Below, one piece after another: positions 1 to 12,156 of a stretch of DNA of 64,000 nt. Under the pieces are notes generated by a model that saw only the letters and a program-made list of their open reading frames with translations, made no database searches and was not told where the DNA came from. A program made the translations under genes and the position numbers. Source of the stretch: Sclerotiophoma versabilis (lineage: Eukaryota > Ascomycota > Dothideomycetes > Pleosporales > Didymellaceae). The stretch is taken from the NCBI GenBank assembly GCA_012274445.1, contig JAAROD010000095.1, forward strand, positions 558,001 to 622,000, read 5' to 3'. Within the stretch, counting starts at the first letter, position 1, and each line of letters begins with the position of its first letter.

Positions 1-1538
1 CAGCTGGCACCGCAATTGATTTGGAGAAATGCTTTTTCGCACTCGTTCCTAGTCCACTGAACGGTACTCAGTATCTCTGGCCAGCCACCCAAGTTATTAA
101 TCCAGTCACGGCAATGCATCATAGGTTTATGACAGTCACCATATTGACTGCGTCCTTATGCAGTTATTGCCATGGCCCAACCAAAAGTCTCTGCCTCCCC
201 CAGCACTGCTTCGCACTGTGTGAGAAAGGCCTAGTTCGTCCAATGTTTCTGCTTCGGGTGCAAACACATCTGCGATAACCAGCCTATGTCTTCTCGGGAG
301 CAATCCATTCTTGGAGCCAGCTTTGCAGCCTTAGCCTGCCACGTAACTCACGGCGCCCGAAGGCTCGTCAAAATGCATGACTTGATCTTCTTTGCTTCCA
401 ATGTTTCGGCGCTCTTGTGCAAGCCTCTCCATTAGCATCTTTGACGTTTCCATCCGCTACAGAACGTACCGAGAATCGCAGAGGAAGTTGGTAGGAGGAA
501 GCTATCCTTGTGCTGCTGGGTGACTGTGTGGCAACCTGCGGCATTGTGATTACATGTGCCTCACCCACATGGCATGACTGGCTCTGTTATCAATTGAGAC
601 GTAAGCTTTGCAGTGTGTTCACCAAGCATCCTCGATACTGATCTTTACAACAGCCATACCCATTGACTAGTCACAACACCAAACGGCAGCAATTGCAGAA
701 GCAGTACAATGAGTTGCTAGAATTTAGCAAGTGGCATCAATCGTTCTGTGGAGGTCGAGCGCAGTGAGCTAGTGAACAATCATATGTTTTCGCATAGTCA
801 CGGAGAAGTGGTGTTCATGTGGCAAGTCCTGCCTTTTCACTTTGGCATGGCTCTGAATGCAGTGACCTCCTGACCCTCCTTCCTCCGCGCAACCTTGTCA
901 CATAGGCAATGACGCTTGTCGCTCAACCACCCAGCTAGTCTGCACCTGCAATCATACCCTTCCGGCGCCATGAAGAAACTTAGCATAGCCGCTCTGACTT
1001 CGCACATAGAATCGAACTATACCGACAACTGCACAGGGTCATGGGCAGGGTGTATACGACCAACCTTCGTATTCAACCCACGGAAACATCAATCCACTTG
1101 GTGGCCTGGATTCCTCAGCTCCTGTTACGCAGTTTTCCTGCCACCATTGTATTTATCGCAGGCATACAGAGTCATGCAGTTCGGCGACGCTCTACCGAGA
1201 GTGGACTCAAGGCGTTCTGCAAGTCATTGAGTACCGTTGTGGTTGGTGCAACTGTTCGGACCTTGCAGGGAGCGTCATCCATAATTACTCAATTGAGCAT
1301 AGATCTACTCCACATTCCATGCGCCCAGACATTGGTGCTTCCGCTGATGTACTTGAAGTCTAAACTTAGGACTGCACTTCCGATGCTCGTGGGTATAAAT
1401 CAAGGTAAAGAGTGACACTGGGGTCTCATCCACACCAGGGACCTTGCATGACATCGGCTTCACTACCTCACTTTTGGTACATTGGAAGTCATCACCACTT
1501 CATACAAACCCCCTCTTCCCATCACTTCTAACCCAAAA
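1..1538. other. Intergenic, no convincing gene
   Basis: Several overlapping open frames of 60-125 codons occur here on both strands, but none has a recognisable domain, signal peptide or consistent splicing. The last 100 bases are pyrimidine-rich and lead into the ATG of the secreted protein, as expected for a fungal core promoter and 5' UTR. Confidence 0.5.
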
Positions 1539-2138
1539 ATGCTTTTCGCCTCCTTCCTCCTCGCCAGCCTCGCTGCTGCAGCACCTGCCCTTGATGCTCG
1601 CCAAGCCACCACCACATTCGACGCTTGGGAGATCACCTTCGCCTCCTCAGGTCGCCCATCCGGCCGCCCCGGCAGCAGTACCAACAGCAATCTACAGATC
1701 AACATCAAACAGCCCAACACCATCCGTCTTCAGCGGGTCCCCCGGGGCTACTCTGCTTTCCCCGCCTTCGAGGCCTCCTGCTCATGGAGCTGGCCAGCGG
1801 CAGGGACCAACTTCCCCGTCGGCATTGAGACAGTCTGCAGCACTATCGGCGATGCCACCACGTACGGCAACTTCACCATGACGCTCTCTGGGGTCTCTCA
1901 GGCCGATTTCACGGTCGCTATTAAGGAAACAAGAGAGGTGACTATCTTTCAGCAGAGATATGTTCGTGTGTTTGAGGGCGAGCAGCCATTTAATAGTGAT
2001 GGTGTTTGGAGGCAGCTTTGTGGTGGGAGCGGGGTCTGCAGTTGGTCAGTGAGAGATGGACTGCTTCCGATTAAGGTTCAGCAGGAGTTGACAGAGAGCA
2101 TTGGGAGCTGTGAGGAGGCTACCATCGGAAGTTGCTGA
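1539..2138 (+). CDS. Small secreted cysteine-containing protein
   Basis: Single-exon frame of 199 residues. I chose the ATG at 1539 because it opens directly onto a signal peptide (MLFASFLLASLAAAAPA), followed by a short DARQ pro-like stretch; the frame extends upstream only without an ATG. The mature part is about 180 residues with six cysteines (EASC, TVC, QLC, GVC, GSC and a C-terminal Cys), an even number compatible with three disulfides in a beta-rich domain. No catalytic motif is visible. Small size, a secretion signal and cysteines fit the broad class of fungal small secreted proteins, some of which are effectors, but I do not recognise a family. Confidence is high that it is a real secreted protein and low for any role. 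Confidence 0.8.
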   Translation: MLFASFLLASLAAAAPALDARQATTTFDAWEITFASSGRPSGRPGSSTNSNLQINIKQPNTIRLQRVPRGYSAFPAFEASCSWSWPAAGTNFPVGIETVCSTIGDATTYGNFTMTLSGVSQADFTVAIKETREVTIFQQRYVRVFEGEQPFNSDGVWRQLCGGSGVCSWSVRDGLLPIKVQQELTESIGSCEEATIGSC

Positions 2139-2610
2139 AACCGAGCATATAACTAAGCAAATAAGACGTAGGGAAACATGGACGAGTAATTAATTCAACA
2201 TACACGGCTGGATGCCACGACACGTGAAACGAAGCGTAAAAAGCGACGAAATGGCTTACGCAGCAACCTCATCACAGGGTGGAGATCAGAAAGCAAGACT
2301 AAGCTAGTCTTTAGAAGGAAAGATAACGTTGATGTATAGCAACGTGACAGGATAAACATAGCGGAGTATACTGCGATATTGGGCTAGGTGAGCCCGCTCA
2401 CTGTATACAGCTGCAAATTCGCTCTCTATACCTATTGGCCCGCTGGCTATTGGTATGTGGTCAGTCGAGGCAACAGAGTTGAAACTTGGTATCAATTTGC
2501 ACTGCCCAGGTTACGTTCAGCCTCGTGCTGCAAAGCTACACAAAAAAATTTTTTATCATTGCGTCTCCAAAACAGCTGTTCAATCAAAGCAAGCTGATCT
2601 GCGCATTACC
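2139..2610. other. Intergenic
   Basis: No gene seen. It holds the 3' flank of the secreted-protein gene and the upstream region of the small membrane-protein copy A; a run of A/T occurs near 2542-2556. Confidence 0.5.
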
Positions 2611-3003
2611 ATGTTTTCTCGTTTGCAACAAACGTCCTCTTGGTACTCACCTTTTCGACACTTCTTTGACAGTATCCGGCCCTACGACCAAACATTAGCC
2701 CAGATTTTGTTCGCCAATCAAACCTCACCTCGGAGGCTGCGAAACACGGCCACGCATCTCGTACTACCCAAATCTGCAGCTCTGCATTACTACTGCTTTT
2801 GGGCCTTAACCTCGATCGTCACCCATGTGCATGCGGTTCCTCTGTCTTCACCAGCGTCTTCTCTGGAAGAGAGTAAGACAGTAGTTGCACACACCTGGTC
2901 ATTAGAAGCGATCCTCGCTCTCATCGGCATCTGCACCGCCATGTTATGTGCTTCTTGCCTAGCCTCCCGTCAATTCCGCCAATGGGTGTTCAGTTGTTCT
3001 TGA
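2611..3003 (+). CDS. Small membrane protein, family copy A (start uncertain)
   Basis: The C-terminal half (about 2780-3003) reads as a hydrophobic leader ending VHAVPLSS, a Ser/Thr/Glu linker, then TWSLEAILALIGICTAMLC, a membrane segment, and a short tail. It matches copies B (30766-31230) and C (32223-32638) residue by residue around W-S-x-E-A-I-L. The nearest in-frame ATG is 2611 (130 codons), but that adds about 55 residues ahead of the hydrophobic leader that B and C lack, and no ATG lies at the homologous place. The conserved C-terminal module of B is also absent; the frame stops after QWVFSCS. The copy may therefore be decayed at both ends, or have an unseen intron. No enzymatic motif is visible and the function is unknown. 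Confidence 0.45.
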   Translation: MFSRLQQTSSWYSPFRHFFDSIRPYDQTLAQILFANQTSPRRLRNTATHLVLPKSAALHYYCFWALTSIVTHVHAVPLSSPASSLEESKTVVAHTWSLEAILALIGICTAMLCASCLASRQFRQWVFSCS

Positions 3004-3407
3004 TTTTGAGCCTATACTTCTTCACACACTTGGACAGTCCAGTTCAATACTTATGCATGTTTGATTAAGACTTCCAGGCCTGCAAGTGCGTCAAATAATT
3101 ATCTCAAAACCTGGGAGTCTTAACCCTCGATGCAAATGAACCACAGTTGCTTCAGTATATTGACGAATGGGAATGCTTCTGCCGATGGCGTGCGGTAATG
3201 GACGGAAGAAGGTCGAACCAAACTTAACGCAGAGGAATTACAGCACTCGAATAGACCGGAAGTCACTCTCATGAGTGTAGGATTGGCCGGTTTGCGGAGC
3301 TTTAATAATGATATGTGATTTATTTTTGACACTTCGAATCGTGCAAAGTATAAGCATCGCAGGCTCTTTTTTTACGTTACTCGTCTCACGATCAACTCTC
3401 GGACTAT
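3004..3407. other. Intergenic
   Basis: Convergent space between copy A of the small membrane family and the F-box-like gene. A short minus-strand open frame at 3120-3332 has no supporting feature. No repeat seen. Confidence 0.5.
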
Positions 3408-4901
3408 TCAGAGGTATTGATTATGACCCCTCCATAGGTCTTCAAAGTTCGGAACGGTAAACCGGACATGAGGATCAACTGCGCGTCCATACGACGTTTC
3501 ACCACCCCGATTGATGCATGTATTGTCAAACGTCAGCTTTGGTGTGTTCACATTTGTAGTCCGGAAGATATGGACCAGCTGTTTCCATTCCTCGGCTTCG
3601 TAGTGACTGTCCAAATATAGATACTCCAACGATTCGGGAAGGTTGTCCCTAGGATCCGTCATCTCTTCGGCTGGCTCCTCTGCGGCGTGAAAGCCTTGCG
3701 ACAGCGCTTCACCGTCGCCCAAATCATCATTTGGTGAGAGCAGTAGCCAGAGCGTTTCGCAATGTAGAGCTTTGAGCTTCTCGAAGTTTCGTGCTGAAAC
3801 AAAAGGGATGTCTTCTTCATCCTCCTGAAGTAAAAGTAGTTAGCATTTGGTAAATGCTTGTCATTGTCAACAAAAACGTACATCAAAACCTGTTGTACAG
3901 TCTGCGAGTTGTAGTTCTTCCAGAGAGTGACCAGCATGGGTTGCAAGAGCCCTGATAATTTTTCGCGGCTCGTAGTCTTGATATGAAACGTGGTGGCCGG
4001 CAGCAAGATAACATAACCTTTTCAGATTCTTGATCATGGGTAGAATTGTGTTGAAGCTCTGCGGGTCGAATTGACAGTTGTGGAAGAGAAGTTCTTCTAC
4101 ATTTGAGATTGGTACTCCTGCTGTGTTGCGTAGATATGCCTCACTACCTCCTCCTTCCTCGCCATCCTCATCGGTGTTGGATTCATCTACGTCTTCGGTG
4201 CCCATCATAAATGCAGCAAAAGTGCGCACCGATGGAACACACAGGAAATAGATTGCCCAATCGATGCTACAACTGGACTCTGTGTCATAGTGGGCGATTG
4301 CAACAGTTTCCAGATGCTGCAATGGCATGTGAGGAGCTAACGCAGGATTTTGATAGCCTGCAGCAACTCGTCGCATGAAAGTCATCAAAGAATCACCTGC
4401 GCAGTTGTCGGTCATCCGGAATGTGCGAAGTTGAGGAAGGTGGTGAATCAGGATCACGATGATGGCGTCTTCAAAGCCACGAGCGATAGAATCGTCCAAG
4501 GCATCATAGAGGTCTCCCAGGCAATTGTCCTCAGTAGCGAAGAAGCCAGGTTCGTAAGGGTAGAGAGGCAAGAGTTTTTTGGCTGTGTCTTTGAACAATT
4601 TTATGTCCTCTTCTGGAATGTTTTCGTATCTGTCTGGTCGATGGCCGACGAGGTTCAATTCCCTCACGTACCAGGCCTTCCGCGGATCTTGCAATATCTC
4701 TTTCGTAAAATCCCACATAAAGCTCCCATTGTTGGTCGGTTGGATGGTCGAGTATTTTGAAAACATTGCATGTTCTTTCAGCCGATCTCTGCTTAGCTCC
4801 GAGTGTTCCTTGTTGGTAAGAGCAAAATGAAGAGTCGGCACAGGGTCCAGGTGTTCGACAACATTGAGCTTCAACTCTGCAGGCAAGGAATGAAGTGACA
4901 T
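3408..4901 (-). CDS. F-box-like protein
   Basis: Two exons: 4901-3882 and 3824-3408, with a 57-bp GTACGT..CAG intron at a codon boundary, giving 478 residues. The N-terminus (LPAELKLNVVEHLDPVPTLHFALTNKE, read across residues 5-32) has the Leu-Pro-x-Glu-Leu pattern of an F-box. The rest has Leu-rich stretches such as HLPQLRTFRM and LEELQLADC that recall degenerate leucine-rich repeats, interrupted by an acidic stretch at about residues 234-252 and another acidic patch (DEDEED) at the exon junction. Family knowledge: such proteins recruit substrates to SCF ubiquitin ligases through Skp1. No specific target can be inferred. Large F-box-like families are common in filamentous ascomycetes. The ATG sits directly before SLHSLPAEL, the expected F-box start. 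Confidence 0.75.
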
Positions 4902-5545
4902 GATATGTCTTGGATCGATATCTAAGCTTCAAAGTACGTACTTATGTGGCTCCTTAGCATGTGCCGCGAGATATGAGGTTTTAACGTCGTGCCTGGTTAG
5001 GCAGGCAGCAGTCCGCGAACAGGCGCGAATAGAGCTCGAGCGTAACTAGCGTTAAAGCTAGTCAACCAGACTGTTTCCTGTTGTAGTTGCTGCTGTTGAA
5101 ATCTTTCAGGCAACACCGTGAAGTGCGCTTTCTATGTGTTACGGGATGGGTCGTCGTAGATTTGCTGATACTGCACAAGCACTTTATAAAGCTGACGGTA
5201 CCTTGGTGGCTACGGGCTTTTGCATGATAGCAGAAACTGTCGCAATGACAAAAACGATAAAATTGAAGGGTCAACATTGGTGTAAGCCGCCCCGCTCCTA
5301 ACCTTCAGCACAACTACTCGCTGCATCCGACGAAGACTCCGCTCATGGGGAAGTGACAGAACTACAGCATCAAGATAACTACGTCAGTTCCAGTTGCAAA
5401 ATGATTATTTGGAACCAGGAGCAGGTGCAGCCCGTTAAACCAGCCCGGGTAACCTGTTCAAAATTAATGACGCGAATTACCAGCTTTTGAGTTCTGGAGA
5501 GACGCACCTAACCACACAGCCATATCGATTTGATCGATCACGAAG
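4902..5545. other. Intergenic
   Basis: Upstream of the F-box-like gene and downstream of the 578-codon gene. A minus-strand open frame at 5062-5277 lacks any recognisable feature. Nothing else seen. Confidence 0.5.
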
Positions 5546-7282
5546 CTAGCATACACGTCTGGGCTCGGTAGCGATTCCTCTCGCGCATTTCTTTCCATTT
5601 TCCCTGCCTTCTTGCAAAGGCAAAGCAGGCAGGCTCTTGTTCAGGTCTATTGGTGAAGCTTCCACGGCATTGTCACGCCTTGGTGGCTCTTCTTTCGTCT
5701 TGAAATCTGTTCCATCCAACCTTCCTACTGTACAAGCAGTGCTTGCTCTTTGTACAGCCTGCAATGCGTTTTCAGAGTGTCTGCCAACCGCAAAAGGAAC
5801 TGAGCTGTACACACTAGAAGGCGACAAGTAGGCCACGCGCATTTCCCCTGATCTAGCACCCTGCAATTTCCTGTACCCTAATGGTATAGTCTTGGTAGGG
5901 CTGCGCATTGCTTCAGTTATGTGTGTTGACGATGTTAACTCGCGGCTCTGCATGTTCATGCTGTTCACTGAGATCCTACCAGCTTCGATGGCCAAGGATG
6001 TTTGGCATGCCCAGTCAGGGCTCTCGCAGTTTGGCTCTGTCTTCTCAATCGGTCGGGCGGAGTGCATGATATCCAAGCGTAACCTTCGGAAGTTCCTCGA
6101 AACTGGCTCGGACCTAGTCACCAGTCTTGTTAAAGAGCTTCTTCGTCGCTTCATAAAGTGCAGTAAACCTCTCTTGGGCACAGCGCGGGCTGGTCTGAGT
6201 TTCTCGTACCTCATACCTACAAGAGCTGATCTAGATGGACTATTGCAAGGTGAGGTATACGGATCGATTGAGAGTTCCGTGAAAGCGAGCTCTCTTCCAG
6301 ACAAGGCACAATTGTTGGCGTTTTCGGGACCATATGCGTTTAACGAAAAGGCGTCGCTGTTATTCATAAAAGAGTCAGCGCTACCTGAAAGCTTTTGCTG
6401 CCTACCAAGTTTCGACCCTGATAAGGAGCTTAAATTCTTCGCAGCCAGCCGGAGCCTCTCTTCTTCACTCTTCGATATGTGCGCGAGCGAGAGACGGTAG
6501 AAATTCTTGACGTGGTCAGGTTCCGCTCTCACAAAGACCATGTCTTTGGTACCCTTGGCTTCGTTCACTTTTGGTTTCTTGCATGACACGCCAGATGATC
6601 CACCATCTTGTTGGGAGTGTGGAGGTGCATCGCCTGGGTTGATAATATCCTTGTCGCGATCGCTCGTGGACTGAAGCAAGGCGCTATGTTCGCCTTCGAC
6701 CGAACTAGACAAGTCTCTCCGGTGAGTTTTTGTCTCAACTTCATTTGTTGTCTGGATTGGCACATTCCAAACTCTTCTTTCTGGGACCGCTAGCCACTTG
6801 CCAGGGCATTTCACAGCCATTGCTAGAACTTCTAGGCGGTAAGCTCGGTGCTCCTCTTCCGGAACGCGTGGATGAAACTTTGCGGCTGTGTCTTGGATAC
6901 CCAAACACTTATACCTCTTCAAGGCGCCGTAAAATCCATCTTTCGTCATGCGGGTGGACAATGTGCCCGCTCGGTACGCGCTCAGTGTTCTCTTTGGCTG
7001 TAAACTTGGGTCTTGGTCGTCTCGTGCCTTGGCTTTCTTCGCGCAAGTCAGACATCGTGCTTCAGTAAATACTGGCCAATCCTCAGCTCGATCACGGTCC
7101 TTACACGATTCGAATGCGATTAGATTTTGCACTCGTTCTCCGTCATCAAGTGTTTGAACTTCAAGAAATTCCTCGGGGTGTCCACACTTGAAAGTACGAC
7201 GGAAGATTTGGGGGCAAATCATTGGGCTGTCGGGGCGTGCTCTTGCGCGTGGGACTGGTGGTACAGCTGTGAGTCTGCTCAT
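5546..7282 (-). CDS. Hypothetical protein with N-terminal Cys/His module
   Basis: Uninterrupted frame of 578 codons from ATG 7282; a second ATG at 7222 (residue 21) opens MICPQIFRRTFKCGHPEE and may be the true start. The first 80 residues contain a metal-ligand-like pattern, C-x(n)-C-G-H then FESC and RCLTC, which resembles the small protein at 8483-8692. The remaining 480 residues are rich in Ser, Arg, Lys and Glu with no hydrophobic segment, so the protein is probably soluble and largely disordered. No enzyme motif is seen and I do not recognise a named family. Similar short C..CGH..C..C heads occur in many uncharacterised Dothideomycete proteins (recollection, not checked). Confidence 0.65.
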   Translation of the reverse strand: MSRLTAVPPVPRARARPDSPMICPQIFRRTFKCGHPEEFLEVQTLDDGERVQNLIAFESCKDRDRAEDWPVFTEARCLTCAKKAKARDDQDPSLQPKRTLSAYRAGTLSTRMTKDGFYGALKRYKCLGIQDTAAKFHPRVPEEEHRAYRLEVLAMAVKCPGKWLAVPERRVWNVPIQTTNEVETKTHRRDLSSSVEGEHSALLQSTSDRDKDIINPGDAPPHSQQDGGSSGVSCKKPKVNEAKGTKDMVFVRAEPDHVKNFYRLSLAHISKSEEERLRLAAKNLSSLSGSKLGRQQKLSGSADSFMNNSDAFSLNAYGPENANNCALSGRELAFTELSIDPYTSPCNSPSRSALVGMRYEKLRPARAVPKRGLLHFMKRRRSSLTRLVTRSEPVSRNFRRLRLDIMHSARPIEKTEPNCESPDWACQTSLAIEAGRISVNSMNMQSRELTSSTHITEAMRSPTKTIPLGYRKLQGARSGEMRVAYLSPSSVYSSVPFAVGRHSENALQAVQRASTACTVGRLDGTDFKTKEEPPRRDNAVEASPIDLNKSLPALPLQEGRENGKKCARGIATEPRRVC

Positions 7283-8482
7283 TATGAGTCGTGAAACTCA
7301 AGCTTGCAAGTCGGAGGATTGGGTGAGATGGTCAAACAAGGTAAGAGAGCACTGCGGCCTTCGACTTTTCATGAAGGCTGCGTTTGCTGCACTCAGTGAT
7401 GTGAGCAATGTCACAAGAGCAAACGGGTCTCAAGAATGACAGGGATCTTCGATATTACGCTGGAAGATGCCTAATTCTTTTTGATGGCATTGCAAACTAG
7501 CTATTGCACAAGACCAAGAGCTTGCCCCCCCTACAGCGAATATCTTCACCCCCAGCCACACAAGACGTCTGGTTTCCAAAGTCAGTGGCTCTTTTAGTAC
7601 TAATTTGATCATAGTACAAAGTGTAATTTGCATTTACTGCGTGAGGAGCTCGCTCTCTATCCTCCTATAACTGCTATGCACTTTTAACAGGCACTCTCTC
7701 TACCTCTTTTCAGTCACAATTCGACAAATGCGGGCACCCTTACACTTTGGTTGTTTTGCTACGGGTATGGATGACTTAGTCCACAGATGCTTGTGAACAA
7801 AGACTGACAGCCGCGCTAAAGGTAGACTTCATCTGCGTACATCATTGGTGTTGGTATTCGTTGCACTTAAGTGTCGGGTCACCTCTTCCTTCTCTGCATA
7901 TGGAAGATACAAGAGAAGATGTAGTACTGTGCGAGAACAACAATTATGAGTGTAATTGGACTTGCTTGAGTGATCTAGGCGTCTGGTCGTCTTCACGGTG
8001 CATGTACTGGCATCAAGTGAGAGAGAAAAGCATTGCTAGATTTGACGACCAATTATCTAAAAATGACTTGTTGAACAAAACAGAAATAACCCCTCGCTGC
8101 TATGCATTACAAATTGACATACCCAAATACCCTCAAAGCAGACGATATAGATACAGATGAAACGATGTTTGAAGACAAGTGGCTTTTCTCTCCATGGTCA
8201 CCGGGCTCCTCATTTAACAAGATAAAGGCGTTAATCTGTAGCTCCAAAGATGTGCAGTATTATTGTCGATCCAGAAGCCTGTAAGACGGGGTCGCTCCGA
8301 TAGCGGACAGTTGTTTGGTGGTCAATCTTGTCGAAGAAGTGGGTAAATGGCACAGTCCATGCTTGCACAGACAGGCCGTCGAGTAGGTGCTTCGTAGCAG
8401 ATAAACCGATCTCTAGAAAACAGGTCTCGTAAGGATGTCGTAGTGCCCTGTCGATCGAATTTTCATATTGCCCGAAGCGCTT
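7283..8482. other. Intergenic
   Basis: Only small unsupported open frames (for example 7861-8160 plus). No repeat, transposon end or RNA gene seen. Confidence 0.45.
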
Positions 8483-8692
8483 CTATCGGAGAATGTGTCT
8501 GAACTCGCAAGCTCTGCAGTATCCTTGGCTTCTGTCGATAACATCATGGTCTCGTTGCGTTTCGGGACAAGCAAAGCCAAGGCGTTCTTCTTCGGCTTGC
8601 CTGCAAATTCGTAGTATCTCTCCGTTCGGTCCTTGGGGTTGCGGTACCCAGTGCTCGCATCTGTTGTAGATGATGTACTGTATCGTGCACAT
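8483..8692 (-). CDS. Tiny Cys/His-rich protein
   Basis: 69-residue frame starting at the ATG at 8692 (MCTIQYIIYNRCEHW). It carries five cysteines and an H in the order C2, C-E-H, RIC, FAC, GYCRAC, the kind of spacing that binds one zinc. The head is comparable with residues 21-85 of the 578-codon protein 1.2 kb away. An overlapping frame (8413-8715) is about as long, so the reading frame is not certain; I prefer this one because its cysteines form an ordered pattern and the start matches the MCT/MIC beginnings of similar fungal proteins as I recall them. It could also be a decayed fragment of a larger gene. Confidence 0.4.
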   Translation of the reverse strand: MCTIQYIIYNRCEHWVPQPQGPNGEILRICRQAEEERLGFACPETQRDHDVIDRSQGYCRACEFRHILR

Positions 8693-11600
8693 GATGAGTA
8701 TCTGAAACCGTCCAAGTGGGCAAACTAAGTGCTTGGGATGGTAGACTTGGAGGCTGGAGAGATAGTGGTGCTTTGGATTGGTGATGAGCAAGTCGGTGGT
8801 GTATGTACGAAAAACAGATGATGAAGGCTTTTGCAGTGAACAGAGTAAGCAGCAGGCTCAAATAGCTAATGGTCGTGAGGACTTGAGCTTTGTAGTGTCC
8901 GGGTCATATGGTATTAAATATGAAGGTATGCAAAAAGTCATATCAGGAAAAGCAACCTTGGAACGCACCGACGTGTAACACAGAGCACTCCCTCAATTCG
9001 GAAACTGCTACCCCCACCCTTACCGCTGACCTCGCATATCCCTTCTTTTGCAAAGCCATTCACAAGAATACCATATATGACGGGTGAATTAGGAAGAGGG
9101 GTTTGCTCAAACAGGGTTTCTGGCTGGACTGAGCGACGGCCCAATGCAGTGGTCATTTCTTCTCGAACGGTCAGCAGTCGCAAAAGCAGCACTACCATCG
9201 ATCGCGGAGCTCACCGCCACCGCTGGCAGCATGGAGATGTGAGAATTCTTCTTGGAGTCGACCAGCAGGCATGTCGCACGGCGAAGATCTTGTGGGGTCT
9301 AGTGACGCAGGCACAGGGCGAACCTAAACGTCCGAGGCGGATACGATTGGTCCACGCTAGGCGAATTTCGTCCAACGTGCAGCCAACGCCCACACCAGGT
9401 CACTGCAAGTCATCCGCACCCACGAGCCTTGCCGTGCCCACATATGCGGCCGTCATCAGACCAAAGGTTCGGCTCGTCACAGATGACTAGCAATATGCAT
9501 CGAGCCGCGAGAGAAGCTAGGGGCGCTCCATTCTTTGCGGATCGCAGGGCTGGCTGCTCAACGCCGAACGGCAGGCTGGTTATACCACCGTTACACCCCC
9601 GGTAACATTCCAACGCACCTCATCGTACCATGGGACTGGAACAGCCAGATTTAAGAGGAGGTGCATAAACAAAACGATTTGAGTCCGATGTAAGGCCGCA
9701 ATGATACTCGACCAATCCATTTTCTTGACAGTGATACTCTCACAACAGGGGAAAAAGCGGTCAAGATCCCGAGATAGTGGTCGACGATATTGACGTGCCT
9801 ACAAACTAATTATCCGGCTCGGATCGAGTGGGCCGAGATGCCATCTGCGAGGGGTGCTCGATTCGTACTGTACTGCTACAGAGTTGCACTTGACAGGTCG
9901 CGCCCCAAGACGCGTACCATCTGTCACTGCAATACAACGTATCATTCGACCACGCGATAATGTCGCAATGCTCACCGCTACAAGCAACTCTAGCCAAAGT
10001 GATGCAGAGTACCTGAATGTTCAGCAAGCACAGACTGTTGCCTGTCGCTGCCGCCAGCTTGGAAAGTGTCTTGTGACCAGGGTAGGTGCGACCACAACAG
10101 AAGCTTCGGTATCTTGCGATCGAAACCTTCTAGCGCCACTACCTGGAACGGTAGAACATTGGTACCTTCCTGGAGGGAAGGCCAACTCCATTGAGGGCAA
10201 GGTAGCAGACACACTCATTGCAAACACTTGCAAGACATCACTTCTGAGGTGGGTGAGCTTGCAGTTGCAGGGACCGGAAGCTATGACCCAGAGATATGCT
10301 GTGGTCGATGTGTGTACCACTCCAACAGGCCTGACAGTATGCACCCCATCTCTATGAAGGAAACCTGCAAACTCGGTAACCAACACGGTACTTTCCCGCT
10401 GCCCAGAGATGTGGTGCAGTGTCATGAGCCCTAGCTCCACAGTCCAACGTCTGAATCACCTCCACGTCTGACGCAAGAACACATCCCCATCATACGGCAC
10501 GACGAGGAGGTGCCTCATTTTTATTGCCTAAGCTACGCTTTCGCCACCCTTCTTTCCACAGTGCTATTGCACTCACCATGACATCACTGATTAGGACTGC
10601 AACTTCTGCCCGACTCGTCCAGAACCTATCTCTCTCTGTACAATCATCTCAAGCTTGGAAGACTGAAGCTCTTGGCGGGGTGTCATCCTGGGCGATGCGA
10701 TCATATTAGCGAAGATCGCATGTGGTACATTGTCTCAGTCCCTCACACCACATACCGTTAGGTTCAAAACCATACCTGCCCCCCGGGCTGACCAGGAGGA
10801 TCACAAAATAGTAAAGAGACTCGATTCCTATCGTCAGAATATGTTTTTCGAAAGGTGTAGGCCTCTCAGCGCTCAACAGCAAGGCCCAGTGTGGCGGTGT
10901 TACATGTGCATCCGAGGCGCCCGGCCGCACCCACAACAAAAACTCGACTCGCCGAAAGCCTCTCTCCAAGCGGTTTTACCTATAGCCTTCTATTACAAGG
11001 TCTTTACCGATACAAAGTCCCGACACAATGGTTGCGATGGCAAAGACAGACCGATCCTTCACTGTGCTGCTCTTAGATAATCGTATCGCAGACTAGTGGT
11101 ACATGAAGAAAGCCATCACAGTTTTGAGGCTGCAATCTCACCGTTTAGACTGGTGTTATTGACGGCACGGAGCAAGGCGAATGCTGCATGTGAGGTGGAT
11201 TCTGCGCGCAGGCGGCTGATGCCGGTATGGTAGTCGCAGCAGATCACAACAACAAGCCTAATCAGCACTATGCTCATGCCAAATGGATGACCGCTGGTAT
11301 ATGTGCGTTCAACGAATCCAGCTCGAAAGGGCAGAATACCTCGCCGATGAGATGTGAGCGGTGCGATTCATGTTGAAATTCCGCATCTCATATAGTGTTA
11401 AGATTTGGCTTTCCTCAAACATGAATCCCAACACAAACTCTTCTAGCAACCGAGGCACTGATTCTGTGAGCAACGATTTTTTTTTCTTGTTCGGGATCTT
11501 GACGATGTTTGGCTATTGCGCGGTGATTATAGATTTGGCAAAATTGCGACTCTGCGTCTTCACTGCACGACCGACGTGCCTGTCAAGTTGTCTTGTTCCA

Positions 11601-11778
11601 CTCCACTGGGCTGCAATAATCCTGCGTGGTCTGGAAACTAAATCAAGCAAGCAAGCATGCATTTCTCTCACTCCTGCACAACCCGTCATGGCGAAAGTAT
11701 CCACCGCCTCACTCCTATCCTATCAGATCAGCACTATATTTCCAAACACAGGTATCCACTTGTAGCCTGACATGCCCC

Positions 11779-11809
11779 TCAGCATCCGCATCTGCATCCG
11801 CATCTCACA
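11779..11809. repeat. Short hexamer microrepeat (GCATCC/GCATCT)
   Basis: Four to five GCATCY-G units follow each other (cagcatccgcatctgcatcc...). It is intergenic and has no visible role. Confidence 0.5.
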
Positions 11810-12156
11810 GCCTATTACATCCTTCCTATAAGACAACCTGTCAAACTCCACCGTGCATACGCTAGATTGTCCCCACCGCTTCGCCGCATCTGCAGGGTAC
11901 TAGGTGGCTCGTCGCGACCACTGCAGACGCGGGGCTCTTGGCTGCGGATTTAGAGTCTCGACAATGCAACTTGACGTTATGTCAGATGTGTCGCGTCGCG
12001 CCACGCCGAGTCGGACTGGCTGCGAGCTCTGGGCCTCTGCAGTCGTGGCCGACACGCAGTACTGATGAGTGCTTGATTGGCTTGCCGCGGACTGGTCGAG
12101 GCAGTGTATGGGCGCTTGTTGAGTTGTAATGGTATGTGGCGTCTAATTGGTATATG

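Noticed and set aside
9854..10440. Overlapping 167- and 139-codon frames on opposite strands
   Set aside because: Neither shows a domain, signal peptide or splice logic, and each could be the shadow of the other or chance.
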